31,898 bases of DNA, from assembly GCA_025201705.1 (NCBI GenBank), contig MU616875.1, positions 1 through 31,898 on the forward strand, written 5' to 3'. Both the position numbers and the translations under genes were made by a program. The DNA comes from Dissophora ornata (Eukaryota; Mortierellomycota; Mortierellomycetes; Mortierellales; Mortierellaceae). The notes below the pieces were generated by a model. The model searched no databases, was not told where the DNA came from, and was given only the letters and a program-made list of their open reading frames with translations. Below, in pieces: positions 1-9,899 of this stretch. Numbering within the stretch: position 1 is the stretch's first letter; each line of letters begins with the position of its first letter.

Positions 1-360
1 GGAGTTCCAAGAAGCGCACGGCACTTTCTTGGGAAAATTCAGCGGTGCCTGAAAATTCTTTAAAATTTTTAACATGACATCAATGCGCGAATTAACTTTC
101 GACCGCCGATGGATGGATGGCTGCCAAGAATGGAAGTCAGTGTGTGGTGCTCGGCAAAGCAGCGCAATGCATGGCATCACACTTCGCGGCATGTATGGTT
201 GATTACCCCCTTTCAAAAGTAGACGCGTTTAAAACTTTGTATAAAATACTTCCTGAGAGGCGCTCCGCTTTCCTCATCATCACTTAACAGTTTCAACAAC
301 TTCAGCTACAAGCTAACAAACGCTTCCGAGCCTCCGACCAACAAACCAACACTCAATATC
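1..360 (+). pseudogene. Relic array promoter and leader lacking its coding sequence
   Basis: This stretch aligns by eye with the promoter and 5' leader of the plus-strand small genes at 8913 and 12738. It shares the TTC/GAA-rich site near 5-40, the GCCAAGAATGGAAGTCA block near 123-139, a TATA-like TATAAAAT near 240, the CTGAGAGGCGCTCC segment near 264, and the CAACAACTTCAGC leader near 293. Similarity stops at about 355-360, roughly where 60-80 bases of leader and then the ATG should follow. No FKSSKNQSAS coding sequence comes after it. It is therefore a promoter stub, cut by a rearrangement. A minus-strand partner may lie to the left of the window. Whether it still drives transcription into the following DNA cannot be told. 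Confidence 0.7.
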
Positions 361-2103
361 ACAGATTCTGGAGTGGCGACATATATACCAAAGTGGATGC
401 TCTGGGCTGCAGCCCTGAATTTAACTCTAAGACTTGCGAAAGCTGTGTCCCGATAGATCTTCGGACGAAGATGGGTAGCTACCGATTGTCGCTCAGACTG
501 ATTACGCCGAAAAATTGGTCGAGAGGAATGAGGTGCTGAAAAAAACACTACATGTATAACTTGCAGTTTGCAGATCTATACTGCCATTGACATCATGTAG
601 TCCACCTGTGGCTGCGTCTTGATGCTGGAGCCTGGGTTCGCCTATTCCAAGAATAGAGTTTGGTGTTCTTCTCCTAGTGTTTCCGCCATTTTGTTTCCAT
701 GTTCCAGTGGTGGAAGAAGACGACATCCTGCAAATTCTCAATGGCTTCTAATGAAATTACTGAAAACCGCATTCCACTAGACGCTACATAAGTGTTGTTT
801 ATAATCTGGCGCTCTGGCACAGAGTGCAAAGTACGCAATTGCGTAATAAATTGCAGGCGGAGCATCAAGGAAGTGCTCCTGATGGTCGCGTCATTGATAT
901 CTTCTATTGGCTTGTCCATCGTTTCCTCGCGTGCAGGGTTTCGGTGCAATAACGGGGACATGGATGGGACGAAAGAAAGATCGTGAAAGAAACACCCTAA
1001 TTTTCTTGCCGTTAGCAAGTATAACATTGCAAACACACGTCTGTCTCCGATGCAGAAACAGCACAAACAGAAAGGCTTTGTTTTTCATAAGCTGCGAACT
1101 CATTCATTGTACTGTGGAATGAAAATATCGGCAGAAGGGATGTGGTGCATATTCTGCCAACAGGCACATTATCAACTTTCTCGGTGCGTATTTCTTACTG
1201 TACCTTACCATAAGCTTCCGCCACTTTTCATACCTGTCTTCCCTTATTTATCTAATCATTTTTGTCTTTGGTGGCCACTGTGAGGTGGTCCTTGTGTATA
1301 TTCTTTTAACAATCCTTGTACGCCGTCCCTACTTTCCTACAAGCGCGACGTGGCCCTGACTCCAAACATGGCCATTAGAAATCAGATCAACAACAGGCAT
1401 TCATTGGTAGTATTCTGAAACACACATCGAAAACCATAAAAATCAAAAGAAAACATGGGGATTATGGCGGCGAGTTCTTTGGGTGATATTGGGTTTAGTG
1501 GACGTGGGGTAGTTCCCGCAAAGAAAAAAAAAAGTACCACTTGATGGAGCTCAACCAAAAATCCCCATGACCCCAGGGCTTGTGATAGAAAAAATAAAAA
1601 ACATTCCTCACACATTGCGCCTCAAGGCGAGGGTGAAAGACAGAGACTAAAGGATCTGTAGGCTATGTGAAGAGGAGAGTGGTTATCCAGGCAAAGACAA
1701 TAAGCGAATTCTACACGAAATCCATTCACTCGCGCACTATATCTGTTTTCATATATGTGTTAATATCAACGATGGAGTATAACAAGACAAACGCTAACCA
1801 ACTAAAGACGAAGAAGAGCCGGCGATCGCTAGATCAACAGACATACAGATATCGAACATGCTACATACTGGTAGTAGAGACTAAACATACTGTGACTATG
1901 GTCTCTTAGTGGAGAGAGAGGGGAGTTATTAAATATGTGCTGAACACTTTCAGCTGCTATCGTGTAGGTTGCATGAAAAAACACTTTCACAGCTTGTCCA
2001 GCAGTATTTTATGTTTTACGACAGTGACTAGTTGACTAGCTTCAGTAGTAATGCAATCTCACATTCTCCACATCACCTTAAGTCAGCGCCTGGGGCTTGT
2101 ACG
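361..2103. other. Intergenic stretch with no convincing gene
   Basis: I see no long open frame with protein-like composition here, apart from the weak small candidate at 674-919. The part around 1380-1620 has an A-rich run near 1525-1535 and only low-complexity short frames. 1916-1925 is a short GA stretch. The right end (2040-2103) holds the 3' side of the Sel1-repeat gene on the minus strand. No transposon ends, RNA genes or long repeats were recognised. Confidence 0.5.
674..919 (-). CDS. Possible small hypothetical protein (81 aa), weak
   Basis: An ATG at 919 opens an 81-codon frame starting MDKPIEDIND with mixed, globular-looking composition (ATIRSTSLML, QIINNTYVASS, HHWNMETKWRKH). A second minus-strand frame, with an ATG at 726 and a stop at 502 (74 aa, starting MSSSSTTGTW), overlaps its end. 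The two could be parts of one gene broken by a frameshift or an unrecognised intron, or both could be chance. I recognise no domain and see no clear promoter. It is listed because it is the only frame in this gap with protein-like residue use. Confidence 0.22.
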   Translation of the reverse strand: MDKPIEDINDATIRSTSLMLRLQFITQLRTLHSVPERQIINNTYVASSGMRFSVISLEAIENLQDVVFFHHWNMETKWRKH

Positions 2104-4872
2104 TTAAATAATACCCAGTTCCAGCAGGGAGTCAGAATGTCCTTGCTCGGCTGCTCTCTTCCACCAATCTCTAGCCTTTGAATTATCCCGCGGAATACCC
2201 ATGCCTCTGTCATACATGCCGCCTAGCATAAACTGGGAATCAGGGTCTCCCTGGTTTGCTGCCTTCATATACCACTCTATTGCCTTAGAAAAGTCTCGCT
2301 CAACACCCTCGCCATTGGAGAACATGAGGCCTAGGTTCCGCTGGGAATTGGAATGTCCCTGGACTGCAGCCTTCAGATACCACTTATTAGCCAGGGAATA
2401 ATCCTGTGGAATACCCTTGCCATGGTAATACATGACACCTAGGTTGTACTGAGAATCGACGTTTCCCTGGTTCGCTGCCTTCAGATACCACTCCATGGCC
2501 TTGGAATAGTCCTGCGGAACACCATCGCCGTTGTCGTATATGAAGCCCATACTGCACTGGGAATCACTGTGTGCCTGGTCTGCTGCCTTCAGATACCACT
2601 CCATGGCCTTGGAATAGTCCTTAGGAACACCCTTGCCATTGGAGAACATGAAGCCCAGAATGTACTGGGCACTGGCGTACCCTTGGCTCGCTGCCTTTAG
2701 ATACCACTCCATAGCTTTGGAATAGTCCTGTGGAACACCCTCGCCATTGTCATACATGACGCCTACCCTGTGCTGGGCACTGGCTTGTCCCTGCTCCGCG
2801 GCCTTCAAAAACCAACCCATGGCTACGGAATAGTCCTGAAGAACACCCGTGCCATTGTAATACATGAAACCCGGACTGCTCTGGGAATTGGCGTACCCTT
2901 GGTTCACTGCCTTTAGATACCACTCCATGGCTTTGGAACAGTCCTGCGGAACACCCTCGCCACTGTCATACATGACGCCTAGCCCGTGCTGGGCACTGGC
3001 TTGTCCCTGGTTCGCTGCCTTCAAAAACCAACCCATGGCAATGGAGTAATCTTGAACAACACCAGTGCCATTGTAATACAAGAACCCCAGACTGCTCTGG
3101 GCCCGTCCCTGATTTGCTGCTTTTAGATACCACTCCATGGCCTTGGAATAGTCTTGAGGAACACCCTTGCCACTGGAGAACATGAGGCCCAGACTGTACT
3201 GGGCACTGGCGTACCCTTGATTCGCTGCCTTTAGATACCACTCCATGGCTTTGGAATAGTCCTGTGGAACACCATCGCCATTGTCATATATGATGCCCAA
3301 CCTGTGCCGGGCATTAGCTTGTCCCTGGCTCGCGGCCTTCAAAAACCAATCCATAGCTATGGAATAGTCCTGAACAATACCAATGCCATTGTAATACATG
3401 AATCCCAGTCTGCTCTGGGAAATGGCGCGTCCCTGGTCCGCTGCCTTTAGATACCACTCCACGGCTTTGGAATAGTCCTGTGGAACACCTTTGCCATTGT
3501 CATACATGGCGCCTAACTTGTGCAGGGCTGCAGCATGTCCATGGTTCGCTGCCTTTAGAAACCAATCCATGGCTTTGGAATAGTCCTGAAGAACGCCCTT
3601 GCCATTGTAATACATAAAGCCTAGGCTGTTGTATGCACTGACACTCCTCCTATTCGCTGCCTTTAGATACCACTCCACGGCCATGGAACAGTCCTGAGGA
3701 GCACCCTTGCCATTCTCGTACATGGTGCCAATACTGTGCTGGGCACTGGCGTACCCTTGGTTCGCTGCCTTCAGATACCACTCCATGGCCTTGGAATAAT
3801 CTTGCGGAACACCGTTGCCTTTCTCGTACATGAAGCCCAGGCTGTGATTGGCACCGGCATGTCCCTGGTTCGCTGCCTTTAAATACCACTCAATTGCCCT
3901 GGAAAAGTCTCGCTGAACACCCTTGCCACCGGAGAACATGGAGCCTAGGTAGTACTGGGAAACGGCATGTCCCTGGTTCGCTGCCTTCAGGTACCACTCC
4001 ACGGCCTTGGAATAGTCCTTGGGAACTCCCTTGCCATTGGAGAACATGAAGCCTAGATTGTGCTGGGAATCGGCATGTCCCTGGTTCGCTGCCTTTAGGT
4101 ACCACTCCACGGCCTTGGAATAGTCCTTGGGAACTCCCTTGCCATTGGAGAACATGAGGCCTAGATTGTGCTGGGAATCGGCATGTCCCTGGTTCGCTGC
4201 CTTCAAGTACCACTCCACGGCCTTGGAGTAGTCCTGCGGTACACGATCATTGTAATACATGTCACCTATGTTGTGCTGGGGAACCGGGGTTTCCTGGCTG
4301 GGAATTTTCAAGTGCTGCTGTATGGTGTCTGTGGACGAACTACTCCTGTTAGATTCCGTGACCCACGAAGATTGCGAACTTCCCGCCATTATTGGTAATG
4401 TCGGTGAGAGGCATGCTGCACTTTCATCCGGTATGGGCTTGGCGCCTAGGCCGATTCCAGGGGTCTCAAGTACAACGTCCAGGACAACATCAGGATAGAC
4501 GTGGATTCTATGTGGAGTAAGACTATATTTCAATTATTTGTTGGGATTGTTAGTCAATGTGTTATGGTATCCACTAATGTTTTCTTGTAGATACAATCCA
4601 AATGTACATTGCTTAGTGGCACGTCTTGATTACATTTGACTGTTTTCGTCCATAAAAAAGGGAACAGGCGTTCTTCCGTTTCGTATGTACATGGCGTTGT
4701 TGAAAGTCTTTAATATGCCATCCCAAAAGATGAGATATTCCCCAGTGGTTTTGTCCAAAGTTGGTTGAATGCTGACTGTGTCTAATAGCGGGGTGGATGC
4801 CATCAACATGCTATCCTTGTGGACTGGGCGGAAAACCTGAGAATGTCTTCCTTGGAGCTTAGTGTCTGGCAT
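2104..4872 (-). CDS. Sel1-repeat (SLR) protein, 880 aa, two exons
   Basis: Exon 1 is 4872-4634 and exon 2 is 4507-2104. The 126-nt intron (4633-4508) starts GTAATC, has a TGACTAAC branch site and ends CATAG; the phase-2 join reads through as DENSQ-II-HVYPD. Residues 1-110 form a non-repeat domain (TTGEYLIFWDGIL, then YPDVVLDVVL) that I recall from Mortierella Sel1 proteins. A Ser-rich linker follows. About 20 tandem 36-residue Sel1 repeats run from residue 159 to the end, each with the pattern LGxMYxNGxGVPQDYSKA and then EWYLKAANQG. One repeat (the 11th) is two residues short. Sel1 repeats stack into an alpha-helical solenoid used as a protein-binding scaffold; the partner here is unknown. 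No signal peptide or membrane segment is seen. The ATG at 4872 lies about 100 bp downstream of a TATA box. Confidence 0.88.
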
Positions 4873-4968
4873 ATTGTGGTGTATATCTGAGAGTTCGTTT
4901 GAGTGAATATGGGAAAGGATGAAATGGCTGAAGAAGAATGAGATTATCAATGTGCATAAATTTGTCCA

Positions 4969-4976
4969 TATTTATA
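4969..4976 (-). promoter_or_regulatory. TATA box of the Sel1-repeat gene
   Basis: On the minus strand this reads TATAAATA, 93 bp before the ATG at 4872. The leader after it is short and pyrimidine-rich (TTCTTCTTCAGCC). This favours the ATG at 4872 over any more distal start. Confidence 0.5.
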
Positions 4977-5321
4977 AAGATGTGCCTCTGGTCGTCTTTG
5001 CCACCCGATGTGATCTAACAAGGGCGAGGTGTGGCAGTGCCATTTGGTTAGTCAGGACTATTTGATGTGGCCGATGATATAGAAAACAGAGAGGATTGTT
5101 AAGACCTGAAGATGAATTGCGGAAGGGAGGAGTACGTGTAGGATATCCGAGGTGTTCAGGGGATTTTCGATGCATGTAAAGCGCTGTTGGTTATTTGAGA
5201 CATGCTGATGCTCGTAAGAGTGCCATGGTGGCATTGGTCCGTGCAACAATCATAACGTCCTCCACAATGACACCTGACAGGGGTGAACACATTCTGCGTG
5301 CCATCCTCTTCTTGATTCGAT
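4977..5321. other. Spacer between the Sel1-repeat gene and the small-gene array
   Basis: Only short overlapping frames without protein-like character are present. I see no gene, repeat or RNA. Array homology begins near 5322-5345, where CTGTATTAGACGCTTTAGAA matches the inter-unit segments at 9280 and 11150. Confidence 0.5.
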
Positions 5322-5825
5322 ATCCGATTGCAAATCGGCATTCTGTATTAGACGCTTTAGAATACTCTCGGTAATAATGTACACTACTATTTGTTTATAT
5401 ACCCTTTCCTTCCATATTACTAGTTTCCCTAGAATGAAACAGATAAACCACTTCAATTAGTTACCCGTCGTCCACCCTTGACTAAAAAAGTCCTAAAACA
5501 AGAAGCTCTGTTTCTACCGCTATTTCATGAGTTCATTCTTCACTTTCCATGCTTTGAGCCTTTCTTTTGGAGGTGACTTTTAAGCTGAAATTCATCCCCA
5601 CCACGCCCAACAGTTCGGCACAAATCCCCATCGCGTGGGGTTGCTCTCGCGGTAAAGTACCCGCCGACTCCGAAGACTCTAAATACTCCGATAAACAGCC
5701 CCAAAACGCGTGCCAGTATTAAATAGTATATATATTTCAAGTCTTAGAGATCTAACGTTGCCAGCACGAGGAAAAAGCAAATGCGACGATAACGGTGAGC
5801 TAATAGAGAGGGAGAGGGAGAGGGA

Positions 5826-5876
<51 letters not shown>

Positions 5877-6138
5877 CGAGAGAGACTTGTAGCACAGATG
5901 TTGTATCACCATAATCAGGCATTTCACTGTCTTTTGGGTCCCAGTGAAGAGTGTATGCCGCGAATATCCGTTCATGCAGGTTGCAGACTATTAGAACGTG
6001 GAGGTATATCACAAGCGCAAGAATTTCGGTTGAGTAGGATGCAGAAAAGCAAGTTTTATTATATGATACTATATATGGTTTGAGGTGATATTGTACAATT
6101 GAGCGATGAATGCTTGTGAAAATGTAGACAATGTCCGT
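5322..6138. other. Array inter-unit segment, left end
   Basis: This is the left-most copy of the convergent spacer. It contains the conserved block at about 5556-5735 (TTTTAAGCTGAAATTCATCC, then CCAGTATTAAATAGTATATATATTTCAAG). The 3' side of the unit 1 minus gene carries TTTATTATATGAT near 6055, an AATAAA-type poly(A) signal on the minus strand. No plus gene precedes it, which marks the array edge. Confidence 0.55.
5805..5873. repeat. (GGGAGA)n/(GA)n microsatellite
   Basis: About 69 bp of purine repeat, first GGGAGA-like and then pure GA. The equivalent place in the other three spacers holds only short GA runs (near 7815, 9635 and 11615), so the repeat expanded in this unit after the units separated. 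Confidence 0.9.
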
Positions 6139-6318
6139 TTAGCGGATAAAAGGACCGGAAGCGGCATTAGGCATCGCCTTCTTGTGGAGCATCAGGAGGG
6201 CCTGGTCTAGCGTCATCGTGTTTGCTGGGTGTTGCTCGTGCATCGACGATCGAGGAGTAGCAGCAGGAGAGGTAGCGGTAGAGGCAGACTGGTTCTTGGA
6301 AGACTTGAAGAAGGTCAT
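6139..6318 (-). CDS. Array small protein, FF-type, unit 1 (59 aa)
   Basis: The frame opens MTFFKSSKNQSASTATSPAA, continues TPRSSMHEQHPANTMTLDQA and closes LLMLHKKAMPNAASGPFIR. Compared with its three minus-strand sisters it has S for A in the first Ala stretch, HPAN for R(S/P)(A/S)S, and a different last segment (AASGPFIR rather than xSARPYVR). No signal peptide, membrane helix or Cys is present. The only likely structured part is a short amphipathic helix around residues 35-48. The family is unknown to me. The ATG follows a CAACCAAC-type leader; a TATA-like ATAAAA sits about 135 bp upstream (6451-6457). A poly(A)-type AATAAA on the minus strand lies near 6055. It is the most diverged FF-type copy. 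Confidence 0.75.
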   Translation of the reverse strand: MTFFKSSKNQSASTATSPAATPRSSMHEQHPANTMTLDQALLMLHKKAMPNAASGPFIR

Positions 6319-7047
6319 GGTTGGTGAGTGTATGAGTGAGTGCTTTTGGGCTTGGATGGTACTGATTGCGAGTTGCTTGGTAGTTTGTTGCTTTGTTGGT
6401 TGGCTGTTGGTTGAGAGAAGAGAGGATTGAATACGAGCACAATTGGACCCTTTTATGTCATTTTTCGGTTGTCCAGAATCTATTCTTGGCGTGCAAATGT
6501 CCCCATTGACTAATCCTGTGAAGCATGGGTCATTCTGCGCAGAAAATATAAACATGAACATTGTGGAAGAGTTCCAAGAAGCACACAGAAAAAGATTCAG
6601 GAACGGCACTGAGCGGTGTCTGAAAAATGCTTATTTTTGACATGTCATCACCGCGTAAATTAATTTTCGACTGTCCATTTGGATCGGTCGTACACAAATA
6701 TGGTCTGCTTTGATGGATGCCAAGAATGGAAATCAAAGTTTGCAGCCAAGCATGCCGAGAACGCATTTGTTTTTTTGTGTGTGAAGGTGTTCGACAAAGC
6801 GTCACGTTGTACGGCGCCTCGTTGCGCGGCACTAATGAAAGACAACGAAGACAACGCCAATTGATCCACCTGCAGGACTGGCGCGCTTAGAAACTTGTAT
6901 AAATACGTCCAGACATGCACTCCATTTTCCTTCTCATCATCATTCAACAACTTTAACAACTTCAGCAGCAAACCAACAAACGCTTTTGAGAATCCAACCA
7001 ACAAGCCAGTATTCAGTCAGTCAAAACAACACTCACTCACTACAAAC
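6319..7047. promoter_or_regulatory. Bidirectional promoter, unit 1
   Basis: This 729-bp region drives both genes of the pair. The plus-strand TATA (TATAAAT) is at 6898-6904, 150 bp before its ATG. The minus-strand TATA-like site is at 6451-6457. The inner part has the palindrome TTCTGCGCAGAA (6533-6544), TTC/GAA triplets at 6566-6580, and TTCagGAA at 6596-6603. The conserved block from GATGGATGCCAAGAATGG to GCATGCCGAGAACG lies at about 6712-6763. The heat-shock-element reading of the TTC/GAA sites is inference. Confidence 0.6.
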
Positions 7048-7221
7048 ATGGCCCTTTTCAAGTCCTCCAAGAACCAGTCCGCTTCGGCAGCCACCACTCC
7101 TCGATCTTCGATGAACGAGCAACGCCGCGCGCAAGTCACCAAGTTGACGCAAGACCAGGTCCTCGAGATGCTCCACAAGAAGGCAATGCCTAATCCCTGT
7201 ACCAGCCCTTCCCTCCGCTAA
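7048..7221 (+). CDS. Array small protein, LF-type, unit 1 (57 aa)
   Basis: The frame opens MALFKSSKNQSASAATTPRS, continues SMNEQRRAQVTKLTQDQVLE and closes MLHKKAMPNPCTSPSLR. Compared with the FF-type partner, the SPAA insert is missing and the helix reads LTQDQVLEMLHKKAMP. It differs from the unit 3 copy at three bases in 174 (one silent, A29V, and S52G), so it is either recently copied or kept alike by gene conversion. The ATG context is CAAACATGG. The leader, CAACAACTTTAACAACTTCAGC, is A/C-rich without upstream ATGs near the start. The protein is Ser/Lys-rich and basic, has one Cys, and shows no targeting signal I can see. Confidence 0.78.
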   Translation: MALFKSSKNQSASAATTPRSSMNEQRRAQVTKLTQDQVLEMLHKKAMPNPCTSPSLR

Positions 7222-8072
7222 ACACGCTATACGGATAGAAGCGTAATCTCTCAACTCGTACCCTATCACTTATCCCTTGTACTCTAGTATAATCCTGTAA
7301 CATTAAAAGAAACAACACCAGCATCTCAAACTGAAAATATTCTGCGTACTTAAACATCGTGGCTCTATTCTTGAGCCAAGATCCTCTTACTACGATTTTA
7401 AATTGGTGTTCTGTATTAGACGCATCAAAATAATCTCGGTAATAATGTACACGACTACTTGCCAATATGCGCTTTCTTCCATTTTACTCAATTTCCAATC
7501 AGCTATCTGGTGTCCACCGTTCCCTCTGCAATTTCACAGGTCCATGCTCGCCTTGTACCTTTCTTTCGGAGGAAGTTTTAAGCTTGAAATTCATCCCAAC
7601 CAGGTCCAATAGTTTGCCACAGATCCTCATAATTGGGATCGATCCAGTGGTGAAGTACCCCCGAAGACTTCAAAGACTCTGAACACCGCAAAATGCGGCT
7701 CAAAAACGTAAGCCATTAATAAATAGTATCTATATTTCAAGCCTTACCGATCTCACAACACGAGGAAAAGAAAATCCATCGATGATGATTGAACATGTTG
7801 AGCTGGTGAGGAGACAGAGAGAGAAACACTTGTAGCGCTGATATTGCAACATAGTAGTTAGGTATTTCACCGTCTTCTGGGTGCCGCAAAGAGTGTATAC
7901 CGCGATGATCCACACATGCGGGCTATCAGAACGTGGAAATAATCCCAAATGCAAGAATATCGATCGAGTAGGATGCAAAAAAGCAAGGTTTATTATATGA
8001 TACTAGATGTGGGTTGATGTGATATTGTACAGTTGAGTGATGAGTGCCTGTGGAGATGTAAATAACATCCTT
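7222..8072. other. Convergent spacer between units 1 and 2
   Basis: This holds the 3' UTRs of the plus gene (CTGTAACATTAAAAGAAAC near 7293) and of the unit 2 minus gene (GGTTTATTATATGATACTAG near 7987, an AATAAA signal in reverse). Between them lies a conserved noncoding block (about 7560-7745) with AATTGGGATCGATCCAGTGG and AATAAATAGTATCTATATTTC. Short plus-strand frames cross it but are not kept in the other copies. I see no further gene. Confidence 0.6.
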
Positions 8073-8252
8073 TTAGCGGACATAAGGACGAGCAGAAACA
8101 TTGGGCATCGTCTTCTTGTGGAGCATCAAGATGGTCTGGTCTAGCGTCATCGTGCTTGATGGGCGTTGCTCTTGCATCGACGATCGAGGAGTGGCGGCAG
8201 GAGAGGCAGCGGCAGAGGCAGACTGGTTCTTGGAAGACTTGAAGAAGGCCAT
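8073..8252 (-). CDS. Array small protein, FF-type, unit 2 (59 aa)
   Basis: The frame opens MAFFKSSKNQSASAAASPAA, continues TPRSSMQEQRPSSTMTLDQT and closes ILMLHKKTMPNVSARPYVR. Private features are QEQ instead of HEQ, PSS after the Arg, and T for A in the otherwise fixed HKKAMP motif. Position 2 is Ala, as in unit 4, which fits the unit 2/4 pairing. The leader is a long run of CAACCAAC/CAAAGCAAC repeats, which gives little secondary structure. The minus-strand TATA (ATATATAAAAGGG) is at about 8387-8402. No function can be assigned. Confidence 0.75.
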   Translation of the reverse strand: MAFFKSSKNQSASAAASPAATPRSSMQEQRPSSTMTLDQTILMLHKKTMPNVSARPYVR

Positions 8253-8912
8253 TGTTGATGAATGTATGTGAGTGCTTGTGGGCCGGTTTGGATGTGATTG
8301 CGAGTTGCTTGGTAGCTTGGTGCTTTGTTGCTTTGTTGGTTGGTTGTTGGTTGAATGAAGAGAGAGTTGAAGACGAGGACAGTAGAACCCTTTTATATAT
8401 TTGTCCCCAGTGCAGAGTCTGTTCTTGGCATGCAACTGTTCCCATTGAATAATCTTGAACATGGACCATTCTGCACAGAAGATATAAACATCGAAGGAGC
8501 GCATTTCTTGGAAGGTTCAGATAGCGGTGCCTGAAAAATTCTTAAAATTTTAACATGACATCAAACTGCGCCTCGACCGTCCACCTGGTGGATGGCTGCC
8601 AAGAATGGAAGTCAAAGTACGCAGCCAAGCAATGCCGAGAACCCCCTTTTTGTTTGCATGCGGTGCTTTTACAATGCGCTGCAATGCGTGGCGTAGCACT
8701 TTATGATGACATTGTCGATCAACCCCCTCTCCCCTCGGCAAAGTAGACAGTTTAAGACTTTGTATAAATACGTCCTGAGAGGGGCTCTACTTTCCTCTCA
8801 TCATTCAACAGCCTCAGCAACATTAGCTACAAACCAACACACGCTTCCTAGCATCCAATCGACGATCCAACGCTCAGTCAGTCAAAACAACACCCTACTC
8901 AATACAAACAAC
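8253..8912. promoter_or_regulatory. Bidirectional promoter, unit 2
   Basis: This is a 660-bp shared promoter. The plus TATA (TATAAATA) is at 8763-8770; the minus TATA is at about 8391-8400. The palindrome TTCTGCACAGAA is at 8469-8480. A heat-shock-element-like TTCTTGGAAGGTTC lies at 8505-8518, with GAA and TTC inverted two bases apart. The conserved CCAAGAATGGAA block is at 8590-8641. Two CCCCT motifs at 8726-8738 resemble stress-response elements of yeast; that role is not known here. Confidence 0.6.
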
Positions 8913-9086
8913 ATGGCCCTCTTCAAGTCCTCCAAGAACCAGTCCGCATCGGCAGCCACCACTCCTCGATCTTCAATGAACGAGCAGCGCTCCGTGCAAG
9001 TCACCAAGATGACGCCAGATCAGGTCCTCGAGATGCTCCACAAGAAGGCAATGCCTAATTCCTATGCTGGTCCTTCCCTCCGCTAA
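8913..9086 (+). CDS. Array small protein, LF-type, unit 2 (57 aa)
   Basis: The frame opens MALFKSSKNQSASAATTPRS, continues SMNEQRSVQVTKMTPDQVLE and closes MLHKKAMPNSYAGPSLR. It is the most diverged LF-type copy: RSV for RRA/RRV, M for L and P for Q before DQVLE, and SYAG for PCTG, so it has no Cys. The changes are confined to the middle and the last eight residues, while both family motifs are intact. That suggests selection on the motifs. The ATG lies 150 bp after TATAAATA and follows ACAAACAACATGG. Confidence 0.78.
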   Translation: MALFKSSKNQSASAATTPRSSMNEQRSVQVTKMTPDQVLEMLHKKAMPNSYAGPSLR

Positions 9087-9899
9087 ACACGCTATATGGA
9101 TAGAAGCGTAATCTCTCAACCCGTTCACTATAAGCACTTATCCCTTGTACTCTTGTATAATCCTGTAACATTAAAAGAAACAGTACCAGCATCTTAAACT
9201 GAACACATTCTGCGCGCTTCAACATCGTCGCTTTGTTCTTGATCCGAGATCCTCTGGTTACGATTTGAAATTGGCGTTTTGTATTAGACGCTTCAAAATA
9301 ATCTCGGTGATAATTTACACTACTTGCCTACATGCGCTTTCTTCCGTATTACTCGTTTTCCCTCTACTCAGAATGAGCTCGGTTCCCACTGCAATTTCAC
9401 TTGTCCATGCTCGCCTTGTATTTTTCTTTCTTTCGGATCCCAACTACGTCCAACAGTTTGCCACAGATTCTCACCATTGGGATCGATCCCGTAGTGAGGT
9501 ACCCCCGACGACTCTGAAGACTTAAAACACTCCAAAATGCTGCCTAAAAACGCGAGCCATTAATAAATAGTATCTATATTACCAATCTCACAGGAAAAGA
9601 AAACCATCGATGATGTTGAGCTGATACGGAGACAGAGAGATAGAGAGAGAGACACGCTTGTAGCGCCGATCTTGCAATACAGTAATCAGGCATCTCACCT
9701 CATTTGGGTGCTGAAAAGAGTGTATACCGCGATGACCCATACATTCAGGCTATCAGAACATGTGAATAATCCCAAGCGCAAGAACATCGATCGAGTAGGA
9801 TGCAGAAAAGCAGGGTTTATTATATGATACTAGATGTGGTTCGATGTAATATTGTACAATGTAGTGATGAATGCCCGTGGAGATGAAAAGAACGTCCGT
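9087..9899. other. Convergent spacer between units 2 and 3
   Basis: Layout is as in the previous spacer. The plus gene 3' UTR has CTGTAACATTAAAAGAAAC near 9162. The conserved block runs about 9415-9580 but lacks part of the TTTAAGCTTGAAATTC segment, a deletion that breaks the short frame seen in neighbouring copies. That supports a noncoding nature. The minus gene poly(A)-type site is near 9816 (GGGTTTATTATATG). Confidence 0.6.

Noticed and set aside
2201..4498. Frames on both strands inside the Sel1-repeat gene
   Set aside because: They repeat with the 108-bp unit and are shadows of the repeat coding sequence.
2104..4533. Starting the Sel1-repeat gene at 4533
   Set aside because: The frame before 4507 lies in an intron: a branch site, a CATAG acceptor and an in-phase upstream exon with a TATA box support the start at 4872.
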